Both the position numbers and the translations under genes were made by a program. From positions 17,071-81,070 of the forward strand of contig NZ_LLXZ01000220.1 of assembly GCF_001440395.1 (NCBI RefSeq): DNA of 64,000 bases, in the 5' to 3' direction. Of the stretch, positions 61,500 to 64,000 are shown one piece after another. Below the pieces are notes generated by a model, which saw only the letters and a program-made list of their open reading frames with translations, had not been told where the DNA came from and did not search any database. This DNA is from Bradyrhizobium jicamae. GTDB lineage: Bacteria > Pseudomonadota > Alphaproteobacteria > Rhizobiales > Xanthobacteraceae. Every line of letters starts with the position of its first letter. Position 1 is the first letter of the stretch.

Positions 61500-63077
61500 T
61501 TAGCTGTCGGGCACCCCTGCCAAGCGCATGCCCTCACAGATGCGCTTCCGTCCGGCCAGGTAAGCTGGATTGTCGCTCAGTCGTGTTGCAAGCACGCGCC
61601 GGAGAGTAAATTTCGGGTCGAGCGCAAGGCCTGCCTTCGCTGCGGCCCGCGCTTCATCGAGAGCACCGAGCAGACCAAGGGCAGCAGATAGTGCAAAATG
61701 GCCGAAGGCGCGGTTACGGTTCGCTTCAATGCTTCGCCGTAGCCAATCGGCGGCTTCGGCATCTGCGCAGAGCTGAAGTTTGGCGACCCCCACGACGGAC
61801 AGCCACGCGGCAGCGCCGCTGTCACGGGGAGACAGACGGAGAGCATTGAGTATATGGCCTTCGGTTTCCGCAGGCCGACCCAAGTAGTACTTCGCTAGCC
61901 CGATTGAACTGTGCGCGTAGGCGTCATTGCGGTTAAGTCGCAATGCCTGTTCGCACTCCGCGATCCCCTGGACGGCGCGGTTGGTATAAATGCAGACGCC
62001 ACCTAAGATCATGTGAGCGGATGAGCTATCGGGCGCTATCGACAACGCCTCGATCACCCTTTTTTCAGCAGACGAAAAGCACGCGATGCGATCATCGGCC
62101 AGCAGATTGGAAGCCATTTGAAAGTCGCTTACCGCAATGCCGAGTAGCGCTCCGACACTCCGGGGATCGATGAGTAACGCACGTTCGAAAAAGCTGCGCG
62201 CCTGGATCAGCTGATTGGCGGTAGTCGCCTCATTCAGACATGCTCGGCCCTGAAAACATAGATCCGTGGCGTCGGGACGCATCGACCTCTCTGCCCGACG
62301 CGCTTCCACAGCTATGAGCTTGGCTGTCAGCGCGTTCGCGAGCTGCGCAACGATCTCGTCTTGCAGGTCGAACAAGTTGGAGACGGGTTTATCAAAGCGG
62401 TCAGCCCATAGATGCGTACCGGATTCTGCGTCGATTAGCTGCACGTTGACTCGGAGTCTGCTGTCACGGCGCTGCACTGAGCCTTCAAGCACATACCTGA
62501 CGTTTAGCTCTCGACCAACCTGCTTCAGATTGGCTGCCTTGCCCCTGTAGGTGAATGCGGTGTGTCGACCGATAACGAATGAACCACTGATGCGCGACAA
62601 GTCGGTGGTCAAGCTCTCCGTTACACCATCGACGAAGTAGTCTTGCTCGGAATCGCTGCTTAGGTTGGCGAACGGCAACACCACAATGGATAGACGTGGT
62701 GACGACGACCTTGGCGTCATGTCTTCGTCATGCACCACCCAGCCAACCGGCTCATCTGTGGATGTATTGACCTCCTGCGCTGCGCCGACGAAGCGAAAGC
62801 CTTTGCGGGGCATCGTCTTTATGAAGCGCTGCTCGTCACCAGAGTCGCCGATGGCGACCCTAACGGCATTTAGCCGGGTTGTCAGCGCCGCATCTGATAC
62901 GATGCGCCCATTCCAAACCGCGCTGATGAGATCGTCTTTGCTGACGACGCGACCCCTGTGCTTTATCAAATAGTGGAGGAGATCGAAGACCTGCGGTGTA
63001 ATGGGAACGAGCTTCGCTCCGCGATGAAGCTCGCGGCGGTCTGTGTCCAACGCATATTCCTCGAAGAAATAGCGCAA
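61500..63077 (-). CDS. Winged-helix/TolB-N-like/TPR transcriptional regulator, second copy
   Basis: A regulator of the same build as the one at 14170-15876. Winged helix at the N-terminus (PQVFDLLHYLIKHRGRVVSKDDLI, AVWNGRIVSDAALTTRLNAVR, KGFRFVG), then IVVLPFANLSSDSEQDYFVDGV and VRYVLEGSVQRRDSRLRVNVQLIDAE, then TPR repeats. Start TTG at 63077 is favoured because the homologous proteins start there (L-R-Y-F-F-E-E-Y-A-L-D); GGGGAATGG precedes it. The longer frame to 63203 lacks similarity. It is divergent from DUF1127 and cupin genes. No membrane segment, so cytoplasmic. Confidence 0.8.
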   Translation of the reverse strand: MRYFFEEYALDTDRRELHRGAKLVPITPQVFDLLHYLIKHRGRVVSKDDLISAVWNGRIVSDAALTTRLNAVRVAIGDSGDEQRFIKTMPRKGFRFVGAAQEVNTSTDEPVGWVVHDEDMTPRSSSPRLSIVVLPFANLSSDSEQDYFVDGVTESLTTDLSRISGSFVIGRHTAFTYRGKAANLKQVGRELNVRYVLEGSVQRRDSRLRVNVQLIDAESGTHLWADRFDKPVSNLFDLQDEIVAQLANALTAKLIAVEARRAERSMRPDATDLCFQGRACLNEATTANQLIQARSFFERALLIDPRSVGALLGIAVSDFQMASNLLADDRIACFSSAEKRVIEALSIAPDSSSAHMILGGVCIYTNRAVQGIAECEQALRLNRNDAYAHSSIGLAKYYLGRPAETEGHILNALRLSPRDSGAAAWLSVVGVAKLQLCADAEAADWLRRSIEANRNRAFGHFALSAALGLLGALDEARAAAKAGLALDPKFTLRRVLATRLSDNPAYLAGRKRICEGMRLAGVPDS

Positions 63078-63163
63078 GTCACCATTCCCCAGGGCTCGCT
63101 CCCTCGATGCCCGAGAGCGCGGGAGCAGTCGCCCGGCAAGAATAAGGTTTCGGTAACAAAAAT

Positions 63164-63181
63164 GTAAGCCTCCAGTTAAGC
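63164..63181 (+). promoter_or_regulatory. Direct-repeat element upstream of the DUF1127 gene
   Basis: GTAAGCCTCCAGTTAAGC contains two TAAGC half-sites one turn apart. A related element is found before the cupin gene (63531-63546). It lies 57 bp before the DUF1127 start, in the gap facing the winged-helix/TPR regulator. Confidence 0.4.
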
Positions 63182-63238
63182 GTGCTGGCGCGACTTGCGA
63201 CACCTTTTGCAGGCGAGACAGTCCATCGAGGGCATCCC

Positions 63239-63448
63239 ATGACCACGATCAACGCGATTACCGAGGTAGGACCGGCAACGGCAAAGCCTCAGTTTTACAG
63301 TTCGTTCGAGAAGTATTGGAATGCATTTCTGGAGTGGCGCCAGCGTGATAGGCTTCGTGCCCAATTGTGTCACCTCACGGACAAAGAGCTTGCGGACATC
63401 GGTATCACGCGCGGTGAGATCGATTGCGTTGCGTGGCACCGAGATTAG
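63239..63448 (+). CDS. DUF1127 (YjiS-like) small protein
   Basis: A 69-residue protein. Its second half, FLEWRQRDRLRAQLCHLTDKELADIGITRGEID, is a clear DUF1127 domain: Arg-rich helix, then L-x-D-x-E-L-x-D-I-G-I-x-R-x-E-I. Such small proteins bind RNA or act in phosphate and stress responses in alphaproteobacteria. Start MTTINAITEVG at 63239 is preferred over the frame opening at 63182. It is divergent from the regulator gene and 126 bp before the cupin gene. Confidence 0.85.
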   Translation: MTTINAITEVGPATAKPQFYSSFEKYWNAFLEWRQRDRLRAQLCHLTDKELADIGITRGEIDCVAWHRD

Positions 63449-63530
63449 ACCTGCGAAGCATTTTATCGGTCAGCTGGATACCTGCTACCTGCAGTGGTCC
63501 GCGCAAGCGCGAGAGCGGTCGACTTGGCGA

Positions 63531-63546
63531 GTTAGCCTGAAGTTAG
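63531..63546 (+). promoter_or_regulatory. Direct-repeat element upstream of the cupin gene
   Basis: GTTAGCCTGAAGTTAG matches the element at 63164-63181 in 12 of its first 15 positions, with two TTAG half-sites 11 bp apart as for OmpR-type regulators. It lies 28 bp before the cupin start. Confidence 0.4.
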
Positions 63547-63574
63547 TAAGCAAAACACCTGTGGGAGAACGGCA

Positions 63575-63916
63575 ATGGATCCCGTGACAAATCTTCGTCC
63601 ACCCAGCGAGCGCACTTACGGGTTAGAACATGTAGCAGTTGGAGCAGACGTGCGAGTGTCAGTTTTGAGCCTTAAGGGCGATGAGTGCGTCGCCTGGCAC
63701 TGGCATAGCCACATAAGCGATATTTTCTTTTGTCTCGAAGGTGCGGCTATTGTCGAAACTCACAATCCAGGCAACTCTGTGCTCGTCAAGGTGGGTGACC
63801 GCTATGACGTCCCCCCGGGAGTTCCGCATCAGGTTGCGCCGCTAAACGGAAAAAAGTGTCGGCTCATCCTGGTGCAGGGTGTTGGTGAAGCGGATTTCCA
63901 TCTGGGGCGGCCATAA
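63575..63916 (+). CDS. Small cupin protein
   Basis: A 113-residue single-domain cupin. The metal-binding histidines are in WHWHSHISDIFFCLEG (His-x-His pattern), with the Glu after and the second-half motif VPPGVPHQVAPL. GGGAGA precedes the ATG. Small cupins of this type are isomerases, dioxygenase-like or sugar-binding; no function can be assigned. It is the last gene in the window and follows the DUF1127 gene. Confidence 0.82.
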   Translation: MDPVTNLRPPSERTYGLEHVAVGADVRVSVLSLKGDECVAWHWHSHISDIFFCLEGAAIVETHNPGNSVLVKVGDRYDVPPGVPHQVAPLNGKKCRLILVQGVGEADFHLGRP

Positions 63917-64000
63917 CGTCCAATCCCGGCAGCTATGTTTGCTATTGATGCTGTGGACGGCTCCTCCACGGGCACGAGAGTGCCAAGACATGGGCGCCGT

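Overview
The window looks like chromosomal DNA from a Bradyrhizobium-type alphaproteobacterium. The reasons are high GC with almost gapless genes on both strands, many single-gene regulators of the winged-helix/TPR and LysR types, ABC_sub_bind and Pot/Dpp-type transporters, an fdsGBA-fdhD-fdsD formate dehydrogenase operon, an mddA-like methyltransferase, and several families of short GC-rich inverted repeats between genes. This assignment is from gene content and style; no 16S or tRNA gene is visible. No phage, transposase or CRISPR array was found.

Layout. 1-5.5 kb: the end of a probable sulfatase, a secreted HAD phosphatase, small proteins, an ECF sigma/anti-sigma pair divergent from a DUF4394 protein, and a shattered remnant of a formylglycine-generating (sulfatase-activating) enzyme. 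5.5-14 kb: a CPA2 antiporter, then on the minus strand the NAD-dependent formate dehydrogenase operon preceded by a 17-bp palindrome, and a small ORF plus mddA. 14-20 kb: a winged-helix/TPR regulator, an HD phosphohydrolase, a lone substrate-binding protein paired with a membrane adenylate cyclase. 20-28 kb: a LysR of the formate-dehydrogenase type, a second LysR, and a divergent Pot-type transporter operon that also encodes a HAD hydrolase and an FAD amine oxidase. 28-40.6 kb: a PAS histidine kinase, a CDF metal exporter, small secreted proteins, a 1,100-residue cyclase/ATPase/TPR regulator and a J-domain protein. 40.7-48.2 kb: an amidohydrolase, a Dpp-type peptide ABC transporter and a CobW-type metallochaperone GTPase. 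48.3-53 kb: a Tat-exported cyclase-family protein, then a PQQ dehydrogenase, a cytochrome c and a XoxJ-like periplasmic protein. 53-64 kb: a beta-lactamase-like hydrolase, aldo/keto reductase, SMP-30 protein, quinone-oxidoreductase-like protein, nitronate monooxygenase, TonB-like protein, a beta-propeller protein and a second winged-helix/TPR regulator divergent from DUF1127 and cupin genes.

Together, the PQQ dehydrogenase module and the soluble formate dehydrogenase suggest oxidation of small alcohols or aldehydes, with formate as an NADH source. The PQQ enzyme is unusual: it has the Asp-x-Asp pair associated with lanthanide use but lacks the adjacent-cysteine disulfide typical of methanol and ethanol dehydrogenases. 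Two long winged-helix/TPR regulators each face a small gene followed by an effector gene (mddA in one case, a cupin in the other). Stable hairpins sit between a binding-protein or dehydrogenase gene and the next gene of its operon at two places, which may set unequal expression. All functional calls are from motif reading and remembered family features; no database search was run.
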